From an uncultured Collinsella sp. (GTDB lineage Bacteria; Actinomycetota; Coriobacteriia; Coriobacteriales; Coriobacteriaceae), in NCBI GenBank assembly GCA_900544755.1, contig UQWQ01000063.1:1-12096 (forward strand): a stretch of 12,096 bases of DNA. The letters run 5' to 3'. The position numbers were made by a program, and so were the translations under genes. The first letter of the stretch is position 1, and every line of letters starts with the position of its first letter. Positions 5,595-12,096 of this stretch are shown in pieces. The notes under the pieces are model-generated. The model was given only the letters and a program-made list of their open reading frames with translations, made no database searches and was not told the origin of the DNA.

Positions 5595-6533
5595 ATGCCG
5601 ACGCCGTTGACCGAACTTTTTTCGCCCGCCTGCCATTTGTGTCCGCGCCGTTGCGGTGCGGTGCGCGACGAGGGTGCGCACGGCGTATGCGGTGCCGATG
5701 ACACGCTCAAGGTGGCCCGCGCGGCGCTTCATATGTGGGAGGAGCCGCCTATCTCGGGCGAGGCCGGTTCGGGCACGATCTTCTTTAGCGGCTGCTCGCT
5801 CAAATGTATCTATTGCCAGAACCACGAGATCTCGACGGGCAATTTTGGGCTTGAGATTTCGCCCGAGCGCCTGGTCGAGATTATGCTGGAGCTGCAGGAC
5901 CAAGGTGCCAATAACATCAATCTGGTGACGGCGACGCATTATGCTCACCTGCTGCCGGCCGCGATTGCCGCAGCTCGGGAGCGCGGACTGGTCATCCCAA
6001 TTGTCTACAACACGAGTGGTTACGAGCGCGCGAGTGCCGTGGCAGCGCTGGGCGACCTGGTCGACGTGTGGCTTACGGACTTTAAATATGCCGATGCCGG
6101 GCTTGCGCAGTCGCTTTCTCATATTAAGGACTACCCGCGCGTGGCCGTGTCGGGTCTGGCCCAGATGGCGCGCGAGATTGAGCGCCGCGGGGGAGAGCTG
6201 GTAGACAAGGACGGGCTCATGAGGCGCGGCATAATCGTGCGTCATCTGGTGCTGCCGGGGCATGCGGACGATTCGTGCCGCGTGTTGGACCTGGTGTGGC
6301 AGACGGTGGGCGACGTGCCGATCTCGGTCATGAACCAGTACACGCCCAATGCCCTCATGTGCGAACAAGGCGGCGACCTGGCGCGCGCCGTGACGCGCGA
6401 GGAGTACGAGCAGGTGCTCGACCATGCCGACGACCTGGGCTTTACGACGATGTTTTGGCAAGAAGGCGGAGCGGTAGACGAGAGCTTCACCCCGGCGTTC
6501 GACACCACCGGCGTCCTCACCAGCGCAAAGTAG
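5595..6533 (+). CDS. Radical SAM protein of the PflX type (COG1313)
   Basis: The protein has 312 residues from the ATG at 5595, which has GGAG 9 bases upstream. CHLCPRRCG plus GVCG (cysteines at 13, 16, 20 and 32) is an N-terminal four-cysteine cluster. FSGCSLKCIYCQN (64-76) holds the radical-SAM motif CxxxCxxC (C67, C71, C74), which binds the 4Fe-4S cluster that cleaves S-adenosylmethionine. The rest forms the radical-SAM barrel: INLVTATHY, YNTSGYE, DVWLTDFKYAD, RHLVLPGH and SVMNQYTPN are typical of this family. It is named after similarity to pyruvate-formate-lyase activating enzyme, but the substrate of PflX proteins is not established, and no glycyl-radical enzyme gene lies in this window. 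The gene stands alone between a possible promoter and a hairpin. Confidence 0.9.
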   Translation: MPTPLTELFSPACHLCPRRCGAVRDEGAHGVCGADDTLKVARAALHMWEEPPISGEAGSGTIFFSGCSLKCIYCQNHEISTGNFGLEISPERLVEIMLELQDQGANNINLVTATHYAHLLPAAIAAARERGLVIPIVYNTSGYERASAVAALGDLVDVWLTDFKYADAGLAQSLSHIKDYPRVAVSGLAQMAREIERRGGELVDKDGLMRRGIIVRHLVLPGHADDSCRVLDLVWQTVGDVPISVMNQYTPNALMCEQGGDLARAVTREEYEQVLDHADDLGFTTMFWQEGGAVDESFTPAFDTTGVLTSAK

Positions 6534-6542
6534 TGCGCTCGC

Positions 6543-6579
6543 CGATGATTTTTCTGGGACGGGGATTAAAAAATCATCG
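6543..6579 (+). terminator. Hairpin downstream of the radical-SAM gene, possibly a GGGAC-type repeat
   Basis: CGATGATTTTT (6543-6553) and AAAAATCATCG (6569-6579) pair perfectly over 11 bases around a 15-base loop containing GGGACGGGG. It begins 9 bases after the stop codon. No T-run follows on the plus strand, so termination is uncertain. A second, reversed TGGGACGCGG-like block lies at 6614-6623, suggesting a degenerate repeat unit between this gene and the tRNA. Confidence 0.5.
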
Positions 6580-6643
6580 AGAGGATCGCCTGCTCGAAAA
6601 GTTGTCAAAATAGCCGCGTCCCAAAAAGACTGGGTATTGGGCG

Positions 6644-6671
6644 TTGACAGTTGGCGAGCCGTAGGTAAAAT
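6644..6671 (+). promoter_or_regulatory. Promoter of tRNA-Ala
   Basis: A perfect -35 TTGACA (6644-6649), a 16-base spacer and -10 TAAAAT (6666-6671, five of six consensus) lie just upstream of the tRNA. The expected start near 6678 gives a 5' leader of only about 7 bases. It is the best housekeeping-type promoter in the window. Confidence 0.8.
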
Positions 6672-6684
6672 ATCAACTTGTCTT

Positions 6685-6757
6685 GGGGACGTAGCTCAGT
6701 TGGGAGAGCGCTGCCGTCGCATGGCAGAGGCCGAGGGTTCGACTCCCTTCGTCTCCA
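6685..6757 (+). tRNA. tRNA-Ala (anticodon CGC)
   Basis: A full cloverleaf of 73 bases can be drawn. The acceptor stem is GGGGACG with CGTCTCC, the D-stem GCTC/GAGC, and the anticodon stem CTGCC/GGCAG with loop GTCGCAT, so the anticodon is CGC (6718-6720). The T-arm is GAGGG-TTCGACT-CCCTT and the discriminator base is A73. The G3-U70 wobble pair, the main identity element for alanyl-tRNA synthetase, is present. It reads GCG codons. The 3' CCA is not encoded and must be added after transcription. G at position 32 of the anticodon loop is uncommon. Confidence 0.95.
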
Positions 6758-6771
6758 CCCTTGGATTTGAT

Positions 6772-6803
6772 AAGCCGCTGACATTGTGTCGGCGGCTTTT
6801 TTT
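6772..6803 (+). terminator. Intrinsic terminator of tRNA-Ala
   Basis: A 12-bp stem (6772-6783 with 6787-6798, one G-U pair) with a TTG loop runs into seven T (6797-6803). It is 14 bases downstream of the tRNA. The ribosome binding site of the next gene starts only 6 bases after the T-run. Confidence 0.9.
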
Positions 6804-6821
6804 AAAAGAAAGGGCTGTACC

Positions 6822-7262
6822 ATGGCCAAGCTTGAGTCCCAACCACTGTCTGCCGAGGAACGCGCCGAGTTGGAAGAGCTCCGCGCCGAGAAAGCTCGTC
6901 GCGAGGCCCAGGAAGAGGCACGCCGCGAGCGTGAGGAGCTGGCCGCCCTGCGTGCCGAGCGCGAGAAGGCCGAGGAGGCCGCCGCGAACGTCGCCCCCGC
7001 GCCCAAGCCCGCCGCCGCGAAGCCCGCGCCCACCGCACCTAAACTTCAGCCTAAAAAGGTCGCTCGTTCCAAGTCCGTCGAGCCCAAGCCGAGCCGTGAC
7101 GAGATGACCTTTGCCCAGCGCATGGTTACCTCCAAGGAGCCTACGGGCGAGAACGAGATCCCTGGCATGGCGCCGGCTCAAAAAATCATCATTGTCCTTG
7201 CCCTCATCGCGTTTGTCATCTTTATGGGCTACACGATCCTGACCAGCATGGGCCTGCTCTAG
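6822..7262 (+). CDS. Small coiled-coil protein with C-terminal membrane anchor, function unknown
   Basis: I do not recognise this 146-residue protein. Residues 9-55 are almost entirely Glu, Arg, Ala, Leu and Lys and should form a long charged helix or coiled coil. Residues 56-92 are an Ala/Pro/Lys-rich, probably disordered linker. A short conserved-looking stretch, TFAQRMVTSKEPTGENEIPG (96-115), precedes a hydrophobic helix (about 121-146, IIIVLALIAFVIFMGYTIL) at the extreme C-terminus. It has no signal peptide, so it should be tail-anchored with the coiled coil in the cytoplasm. The ATG at 6822 follows AAAGGG at the right distance; the longer frame back to 6786 runs into the tRNA terminator. 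No room for a separate promoter is apparent between terminator and ribosome binding site. The next gene, pncB, starts 84 bases later. Confidence 0.8.
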   Translation: MAKLESQPLSAEERAELEELRAEKARREAQEEARREREELAALRAEREKAEEAAANVAPAPKPAAAKPAPTAPKLQPKKVARSKSVEPKPSRDEMTFAQRMVTSKEPTGENEIPGMAPAQKIIIVLALIAFVIFMGYTILTSMGLL

Positions 7263-7346
7263 CCCATTCGCGCTGGGTGCCATGCCCGAACACTCTGCCC
7301 TTTTCCAACCCTCAACCTCTGCACAACGCATCCGAAAGGTCGCCCC

Positions 7347-8852
7347 ATGGCTTTGACCGACATCTCGCATCCCACCGACATTGCAATGCTCACCGATCTG
7401 TACGAGCTCACTATGGCCCAGGGCCTGTGGGAGAGCGGCAAGGCCAATGAGCAGGGTTGTTTTACCGCGTTTTACCGCGACCATCCCTTTGGCAGCGCCT
7501 ATGCCGTCATGTGCGGCACCGCCGAGCTGCCCGAGCTGGTCGAGAACCTGCGCTTTACGCCCGAGGATATCGACTACCTCGCCTCACTCCAGGCCCCGGC
7601 CGGCGGTGCGATGTTCAAGCCTGCATTCCTCGACTACCTGCGCGATTTTCGTGCACATGTAAACATCGACGCCGTCCCCGAGGGCGAGCTCGTCTTTCCG
7701 CGCGAACCCATGGTTCGCGTCACCGGTCCCGCGCTGGAGTGCCAGCTGCTCGAAACGGCGCTGCTCAACATCGTCGGCTTCCAGACGCTTGTTGCCACCA
7801 AGACGGCGCGCGTGGTGCTGGCGGCGGACGGCCGTCCCGTTGCCGAGTTTGGCCTGCGCCGCGCCCAGGGTCCCGATGGCGGGCTGGCCGTCGCGCGCGC
7901 GAGCTACGTTGCCGGCTGCTCCTCTACGTCCAATGTGCTCGCCGGCCGCCGCTACGGTATTCCCGTCTTTGGCACGCATGCGCACAGCTGGGTCATGAGC
8001 TTCGACTCCGAGCTCGAGGCCTTCCGCGCCTTTGCCAAGTCGAGCCCCAAGAATTGCACGCTGCTCATCGACACCTACGACGTACGCGAGGGTTGCGAGC
8101 ATGCCATTACGGTTGCCAAGGAGATGGAAGCGGTGGGCGAGCGCCTGTCGGCCATTCGCATCGACTCCGGCGACCTCGCCAAGCTCTCCAAGTATGTGCG
8201 CGGCCGTTTTGATGCCGAGGGCCTGCCCTATGTGGGGATCTCGGTTTCTAACGATTTGGATGAGTACACGATTCAGTCGCTGCTCGACCAGGGCGCGCCT
8301 ATCGATAGCTTTGGCGTGGGCACCAAGCTCGCGACCTGCTACGACCAGCCGGCGCTGGGCGGCGTGTACAAGCTCGCCGCCCGCCGTGCGAGTGAGACGG
8401 ACCCGTGGACGCCGGTGGTCAAGCTCTCCGAGCAGCCCTACAAGCGCACGATCCCGGGTGTGCAACGCGTGCGCCGTTATTACGACGGCTTTGGCGGCCC
8501 GGTCTGCGACATGATCTACGACGAGGACCATCTGGCGGGGGAGGGCGCCGCGCGCGGCAATACCCTCGTGGCCGTGAATGATGCCGCTCTGGTGACCGAC
8601 GTGTCCGAACTTGAGTATCGCGAGCTGCTGGTGCCGATCGTGCGCGATGGCAGTGCGGTGGCTCCGCGTGAGAGCATCCAGGACGCGCGCGAGCGTTGCG
8701 CCTGGGCACTTGACCATCTGGACGCAGCTTTCAAGCGCTTCCTGTACCCGCAGACCTATGTGGTGGGCATGGAGCAGGGCCTGGCTCAGGTGCGCGACGA
8801 GCTCGTGCGCAAGAACATGGCTGCGGCCTCTGCCTTTCCCTGGGCTCACTAA
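7347..8852 (+). CDS. pncB: Nicotinate phosphoribosyltransferase
   Basis: This 501-residue cytoplasmic enzyme joins nicotinate to phosphoribosyl pyrophosphate with ATP use, giving nicotinate mononucleotide in NAD salvage (Preiss-Handler pathway). Family blocks are MLTDLYELTMAQ (14-25), EFGLRRAQGPDGGL (167-180) with SYVAGCSSTSN (186-196), and GTHAHSWVMSF (209-219). The histidines of this last block (H211, H213) include the one phosphorylated in known homologues. LLIDTYD (239-245), AIRIDSGDLAKL (269-280), the SVSNDLDEY stretch and FGVGTKLATC follow. The length matches the long Gram-positive/human-type enzymes rather than the 400-residue E. coli form. The ATG at 7347 has GAAAGG 7 bases upstream. 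No transporter or nadD/nadE gene is adjacent. Confidence 0.96.
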   Translation: MALTDISHPTDIAMLTDLYELTMAQGLWESGKANEQGCFTAFYRDHPFGSAYAVMCGTAELPELVENLRFTPEDIDYLASLQAPAGGAMFKPAFLDYLRDFRAHVNIDAVPEGELVFPREPMVRVTGPALECQLLETALLNIVGFQTLVATKTARVVLAADGRPVAEFGLRRAQGPDGGLAVARASYVAGCSSTSNVLAGRRYGIPVFGTHAHSWVMSFDSELEAFRAFAKSSPKNCTLLIDTYDVREGCEHAITVAKEMEAVGERLSAIRIDSGDLAKLSKYVRGRFDAEGLPYVGISVSNDLDEYTIQSLLDQGAPIDSFGVGTKLATCYDQPALGGVYKLAARRASETDPWTPVVKLSEQPYKRTIPGVQRVRRYYDGFGGPVCDMIYDEDHLAGEGAARGNTLVAVNDAALVTDVSELEYRELLVPIVRDGSAVAPRESIQDARERCAWALDHLDAAFKRFLYPQTYVVGMEQGLAQVRDELVRKNMAAASAFPWAH

Positions 8853-8931
8853 TTCCTTGGGCGGTAGGGGCGAGTCACGCTTCCCTGGCCACCGCCTCGG
8901 CCGTTCGCTGAACAGTTGATTGGTTTGACGT

Positions 8932-10059
8932 ATGACGACTTCTTATAAAACGATGGTGGTAAAGATCGGTTCGTCCACGGTGGTGGGCGCCGACGGCAAG
9001 GTCAACCGCGCCTTTATCGGCGGACTTGCCGATCAGGCCGCAGCGCTGCGCAAGCTCGGCTGGCGTCTGGTTGTGGTGAGCTCGGGCGCTATCGCCTGTG
9101 GCTATCCCGTGTTGGGCTTCGACCGCAAGCCGGTCGGTGACCTGCCGAGCCTGCAGGCCTGCGCCTCGGCCGGTCAGTGCATCATCTCGTCGGCCTACGA
9201 CGAGGAGTTCCATGCGCGCGACCTGCTCACCTCGCTCGTTCTGCTCACGCGCCACGATACGGCCCGCCGCACGTCCTACCTGCACGCGCGCGACGCCCTG
9301 CTGCGCCTCGTGGAGCTTGGTGTGGTGCCGGTCGTCAACGAGAACGATACCGTCACCGTCGACGAGATCAAGTTTGGCGACAACGACACACTGGCGGCGC
9401 TTGTGAGCTGCCTGGTTTCTGCCGATCTGTGCGTGACGCTCTCGGACATCGATGGTCTCTACACTGCCAATCCGCATGAAGACCCCACGGCCGAGTTTGT
9501 TCCTGTCGTGCATAAGATCGATGCCAAGATTATTGCCTCGGCGGGCGATTCTTCCACATCGGTGGGCACGGGCGGCATGATTACCAAGATCCGCGCGAGC
9601 CGCATTCTCATGACGGCGGGCATTCAGAGCGTGATTTGCTCGGGCGAGGAGCCCGATGCGCTCGTGCGCCTGGCCCGCGGCGAGAGCGTGGGTACGCTGT
9701 TCGATCCGCCGGCGGAGCGCCTGGACATTGCGCCGCGCAAGCTGTGGATCGCGCTGGGTGATAAGGCGCACGGCTCGGTGACGGTCGATGATGGCGCCGC
9801 GAAGGCGCTGGTAAGCCGTGGCTCTTCCTTGCTTGCGGTGGGTATTCGCCAGGTCGATGGCGCGTTTTCCGAGGGCGATGTGCTCGACGTGTGTGATCCG
9901 AGCGGCATGGTCGTCGCCCGCGGTATCGCCGAGGCCGATTCGGACGTGCTGGAGCTTGCCGCCGGCCGCCGCCAGGACCAGATTGCCAGCAACCGCCTGC
10001 TCGCAGACCTGGCCGAGAAGCCCGCAATCCATAGGGACAACTTGATAGTGTTTGCATAA
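8932..10059 (+). CDS. proB: Glutamate 5-kinase
   Basis: The protein has 375 residues, full length for the two-domain type. It phosphorylates glutamate to gamma-glutamyl phosphate, the first and feedback-regulated step of proline synthesis. The amino-acid-kinase domain (about 7-260) shows VVKIGSS (9-15), VVVSSGAIACG (47-57), PVVNENDTV (133-141), FGDNDTLAA (148-156), LSDIDGLYTANP (170-181) and GTGGMITKI (212-220). The C-terminal part (about 275-365) is a PUA domain, found in ProB but not in all amino-acid kinases. The ATG at 8932 lacks a recognisable Shine-Dalgarno site; a possible internal start at 8953 has none either. It ends at an intrinsic terminator, so it is not co-transcribed with proA, which lies about 1.6 kb further on. 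Confidence 0.96.
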   Translation: MTTSYKTMVVKIGSSTVVGADGKVNRAFIGGLADQAAALRKLGWRLVVVSSGAIACGYPVLGFDRKPVGDLPSLQACASAGQCIISSAYDEEFHARDLLTSLVLLTRHDTARRTSYLHARDALLRLVELGVVPVVNENDTVTVDEIKFGDNDTLAALVSCLVSADLCVTLSDIDGLYTANPHEDPTAEFVPVVHKIDAKIIASAGDSSTSVGTGGMITKIRASRILMTAGIQSVICSGEEPDALVRLARGESVGTLFDPPAERLDIAPRKLWIALGDKAHGSVTVDDGAAKALVSRGSSLLAVGIRQVDGAFSEGDVLDVCDPSGMVVARGIAEADSDVLELAAGRRQDQIASNRLLADLAEKPAIHRDNLIVFA

Positions 10060-10060
10060 A

Positions 10061-10109
10061 GAGAGGCAGCGCTGCGGCTCGTTTTGCCAGCAGTGCTGCC
10101 TCTCCTTTT
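10061..10109 (+). terminator. Intrinsic terminator of proB
   Basis: GAGAGGCAGCGCTGC (10061-10075) pairs with GCAGTGCTGCCTCTC (10090-10104) over 15 bases with one G-U, followed by CTTTTC. It starts 1 base after the proB stop. Purines preceding the left arm read as a short T-run on the minus strand, so it may also stop the converging peptidase transcript. Confidence 0.85.
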
Positions 10110-10160
10110 CCGGCACTTGGGGACGTTCCTATTGTGCCGGCAGGTGGGGACACTCCTTTG
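10110..10160. repeat. Tandem GGGAC-core repeat between proB and the peptidase gene
   Basis: Two 19-base units (10112-10130 and 10139-10157) align at 15 positions with a period of 27: GGCACTTGGGGACGTTCCT and GGCAGGTGGGGACACTCCT. CCGGCAC (10110-10116) and GTGCCGG (10134-10140) also form a 7-bp inverted repeat around the first unit. The block fills the gap between the proB terminator and the last codon of the peptidase gene exactly, touching its stop. Confidence 0.65.
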
Positions 10161-11579
10161 CTAGAAGATCCGGCGCAGGTCTCCTCGGTTGAGGGCTTCG
10201 TCGAAGAGGCATTTGAACACCACGCTGCCGTGCAGGCCGTCGTGCTCGAACTCGTTCGTCACCCAGGCATGCGAGTTGCCCACGCGGCTGAGCGTATCGA
10301 GCTGCAGGCCCGAATCGACGTACATGTCGTCGAAATACACCGCGGCCTGGAGCGGCACCTCGTTGCAGGCCAGGCGTTGCGGGTCGTAGATCTTGTCCCA
10401 GCTGGTGTCTTCCATCAGCAGGTCCATGGCGGGTTTAAACGGCTTAAGCTCGGGCATCTGCTCAAACATCCACGGGAACATGGCCTCGCCGGTAAACATG
10501 AGCGGGCGCGCGAGGGTGTCGAACTCGGCACGGTGTGCCTTCTCCTCTGCCGCGGCCCAGCGAATGGGCATGGTATCGCCGTCGGCGTAGATGAACTCCT
10601 GAAGCGTCCAGTACAGCGGATTCGTGCGCGTGTTGGTGCGCTCGAAGGCACGCATCAAAAAGCTGTCAGATATCGAGACGCCGCAGGTCAGCGTGCCGTC
10701 GCCGTCAACAAAAGCGTGATCGATAATCCAATGCATGCGCTCAAAGCTCGGCTTCATGCCAAAGTCGCTGCCCATGAGTTGTAGGCGCTCGACCGTCATC
10801 GGCGAGCCGTCGGGCAGCACGGGCTTCTGAGCCTCGAGCGCATCGGCAAGAGCCGCCACGCGCTCGACGTCGGCGGGGTAGCGGTCGTAATACTGCTGTG
10901 TCTTGGCAGCCATGCGCGGGAAGGTGTGCGCGTAGACCTCGCTTGCGCTCGCCGGCACGTGGGGGATGCCGCCGCAGGTAAAGCTTGCCGCCACGCCCTC
11001 GGGGAAGAGCGACAGATAGCTCAACGTCAAAAAGCCGCCGTAGCTCTGCCCGAGTGTGACCCAGGGCCTGCCGCCAAAGCCTACCAGGCGCAGGTACTCA
11101 AAATCGCGCACGATAGAGCTGGCGAGGTGACGCTTGAGGAAGTCCGCCTGCGAGCGGGCCGCATCGGCGCCGGCTGCCTCGGCGCGCTCGCCCAAGGCCG
11201 CGATCGTGCGTCCGTCAACACAGCTGCTGCGTCCGGTGCCGCGCTGGTCGGGCAGGACCACGCGGAAGTGTTTGACGGCCTCCTCGATCCAGCCGTCGCT
11301 CGTGGGCGACAGCGGACGCGGGCTCTCGCCGCCGGGGCCGCCCTGCAAAAAGAGAAGGAGCGGCAGGTCGTCGTTGATGCGGTCGGGTGCGCAAACCACG
11401 CGGTAGAAGAGCTTGATGCTCTCGGGCGCGCCGGCGATGGGCGCCGGCATGGCGCCGCGGCGCATGGTGCTGCCGACGGCCAAAAGCATGGGCTCCAGGC
11501 CGCGCCAGTCGAGGGGGACATCGATGCTGTGGTCCTCGACATACAGGCCGGGGACGTGGTACGAAGTAATGAGGGCCAT
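10161..11579 (-). CDS. S33-family alpha/beta-hydrolase, prolyl aminopeptidase-like
   Basis: The protein has 472 residues. From the N-terminus, LLLFLQGGPGGESPRPLSP (74-92) supplies the oxyanion-hole HGGPG-type motif, and VVLPDQRGTGRSS (107-119) is the family's second block. VTLGQSYGGF (174-183) is the nucleophile elbow with Ser179. The C-terminal VYFDDMYVD (414-422) and NEFEHDGLHG (442-451) should carry the catalytic Asp and His (probably H446). This set is typical of peptidase family S33 proline iminopeptidases, which remove N-terminal proline from peptides; the longer length fits the actinobacterial group. No signal peptide is seen, so it is probably cytoplasmic. I chose the ATG at 11579 for its GGAAG site; the frame extends to 11660 without one. 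It lies opposite to and between proB and proA, supporting a proline link. Another S33 hydrolase activity is possible. Confidence 0.85.
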   Translation of the reverse strand: MALITSYHVPGLYVEDHSIDVPLDWRGLEPMLLAVGSTMRRGAMPAPIAGAPESIKLFYRVVCAPDRINDDLPLLLFLQGGPGGESPRPLSPTSDGWIEEAVKHFRVVLPDQRGTGRSSCVDGRTIAALGERAEAAGADAARSQADFLKRHLASSIVRDFEYLRLVGFGGRPWVTLGQSYGGFLTLSYLSLFPEGVAASFTCGGIPHVPASASEVYAHTFPRMAAKTQQYYDRYPADVERVAALADALEAQKPVLPDGSPMTVERLQLMGSDFGMKPSFERMHWIIDHAFVDGDGTLTCGVSISDSFLMRAFERTNTRTNPLYWTLQEFIYADGDTMPIRWAAAEEKAHRAEFDTLARPLMFTGEAMFPWMFEQMPELKPFKPAMDLLMEDTSWDKIYDPQRLACNEVPLQAAVYFDDMYVDSGLQLDTLSRVGNSHAWVTNEFEHDGLHGSVVFKCLFDEALNRGDLRRIF

Positions 11580-11617
11580 GTGAGTCTTCCGTTCGTTGCG
11601 GTGTTTCGGGTTGACCA

Positions 11618-11648
11618 ATTCTACCGCCGCGGGCGAGGCCATGCGCAA
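11618..11648 (-). promoter_or_regulatory. Possible promoter of the prolyl aminopeptidase-like gene
   Basis: On the minus strand TAGAAT (11623-11618) is a good -10. TTGCGC (11648-11643) is a poor -35 at a long spacing of 19. It would give a leader of about 30 bases to the start codon. Confidence 0.3.
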
Positions 11649-11691
11649 ATCGGCTACCATGGTTGCAAACTTCTAGGAGAAAGGGCCGTCC

Positions 11692-12096
11692 ATGTCGGTC
11701 GATATAGCCACGTATGTCCACGATCTTGCCGTTGCCGCTAAGGCAGCGTCGGCCTCGCTTGCCACGGCGAGCGACGAGCAGCGCCAGGAGGCCGTGCGCG
11801 CCATGGCCGCAGCACTGCGCAACGGTATCGACTCCATCGTCGCCGCCAACGAGCTCGATATGTCCGCTGCGCGTGATGCGGGCACCTCGGTCGGATTGCT
11901 CGATCGTCTGCTGCTGACGCCCGAGCGCGTCGAGGGCATGGCCGCCGGCCTGGAGAAGCTCGCCGAGCTGCCCGATCCCGTGGGCCGCGTGCTCGATCAC
12001 CGTGTGCTTGCGAGTGGCGTGGACCTTACGCGCGTGAGTGTGCCGCTGGGCCTGGTTGCCATGGTCTACGAGGCGCGCCCCAACGTGACGGCCGAT
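11692..12096 (+). CDS. proA: Glutamate-5-semialdehyde dehydrogenase (gamma-glutamyl phosphate reductase), N-terminal 135 residues, cut by window end
   Basis: The frame starts at an ATG with a strong AGGAGAAAGG site about 7 bases upstream and stays open to the end of the window, so the gene continues beyond it. The enzyme reduces gamma-glutamyl phosphate from ProB to glutamate semialdehyde with NADPH, the second step of proline synthesis. The N-terminal helices (residues 1-60, with IVAANELDMSAARDAG) and the sequence VPLGLVAMVYEARPNVTAD at the cut end are characteristic of ProA. The catalytic cysteine lies further on, outside the window. It is divergent from the peptidase gene, with 112 bases between the two starts. 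No clear plus-strand promoter was found there. Confidence 0.95.
   Translation, partial: MSVDIATYVHDLAVAAKAASASLATASDEQRQEAVRAMAAALRNGIDSIVAANELDMSAARDAGTSVGLLDRLLLTPERVEGMAAGLEKLAELPDPVGRVLDHRVLASGVDLTRVSVPLGLVAMVYEARPNVTAD

Noticed and set aside
5553..6608. Long minus-strand frame (351 codons) across the radical-SAM gene
   Set aside because: Its antisense sits in register with the GC-rich codons of a clearly recognised radical-SAM gene; the His/Arg/Val-rich translation matches no family.
7584..8849. Minus-strand 421-codon frame opposite pncB
   Set aside because: Shadow of pncB codon bias; the plus-strand protein has all nicotinate phosphoribosyltransferase motifs.
8875..10116. Minus-strand 413-codon frame opposite proB
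   Set aside because: Shadow of proB; no recognisable domain in the translation, whereas proB is complete on the plus strand.

Overview
This is a GC-rich stretch of bacterial chromosome with short intergenic gaps. It carries housekeeping and small accessory genes but no phage, plasmid, CRISPR or transposase gene. Gene content, codon style and the intergenic palindromes built on a GGGAC core resemble gut Actinomycetota of the class Coriobacteriia, most likely a Collinsella-like organism. That placement is an inference from memory, not a database result.

Left third (1-2400), plus strand: the tail of a B3/B4 tRNA-editing-domain protein, a MarR-family regulator, a DegV fatty-acid-binding protein and a short MGMT-family protein. 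The transcription units here are separated by three copies of one long palindromic element (360-400, 1932-1979, 2345-2392). The last two copies lie in opposite orientation and frame the MGMT gene as 48-bp inverted repeats with a single mismatch.

Centre-left (2400-5600), minus strand: a polyprenyl-phosphate sugar-1-phosphate transferase of the WecA/TagO type, followed downstream by tryptophanyl-tRNA synthetase (trpS). Upstream of the transferase is a 524-base stretch without a protein gene. It contains what looks like a free-standing structured RNA of about 170 nt on the minus strand (about 5445 to 5276), with its own -10 box, a perfect 12-bp closing helix and a 3' U-tract. Its size and overall shape suggest 6S RNA, but this is not proven.

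Centre-right (5595-8852), plus strand: a radical-SAM protein of the PflX/COG1313 type; a tRNA-Ala(CGC) with a near-consensus promoter and a strong terminator; a small coiled-coil, tail-anchored membrane protein of unknown function whose ribosome binding site sits directly after that terminator; and nicotinate phosphoribosyltransferase (pncB, NAD salvage).

Right third (8932-12096): proline metabolism. Glutamate 5-kinase (proB, +) and glutamate-5-semialdehyde dehydrogenase (proA, +, cut by the window end) are separated by a convergent/divergent gene on the minus strand for an S33-family alpha/beta-hydrolase like prolyl aminopeptidase. Proline synthesis and proline release from peptides therefore sit side by side. 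The main unexplained items are the candidate small RNA and the GGGAC-core palindromes, not a new multi-gene system.
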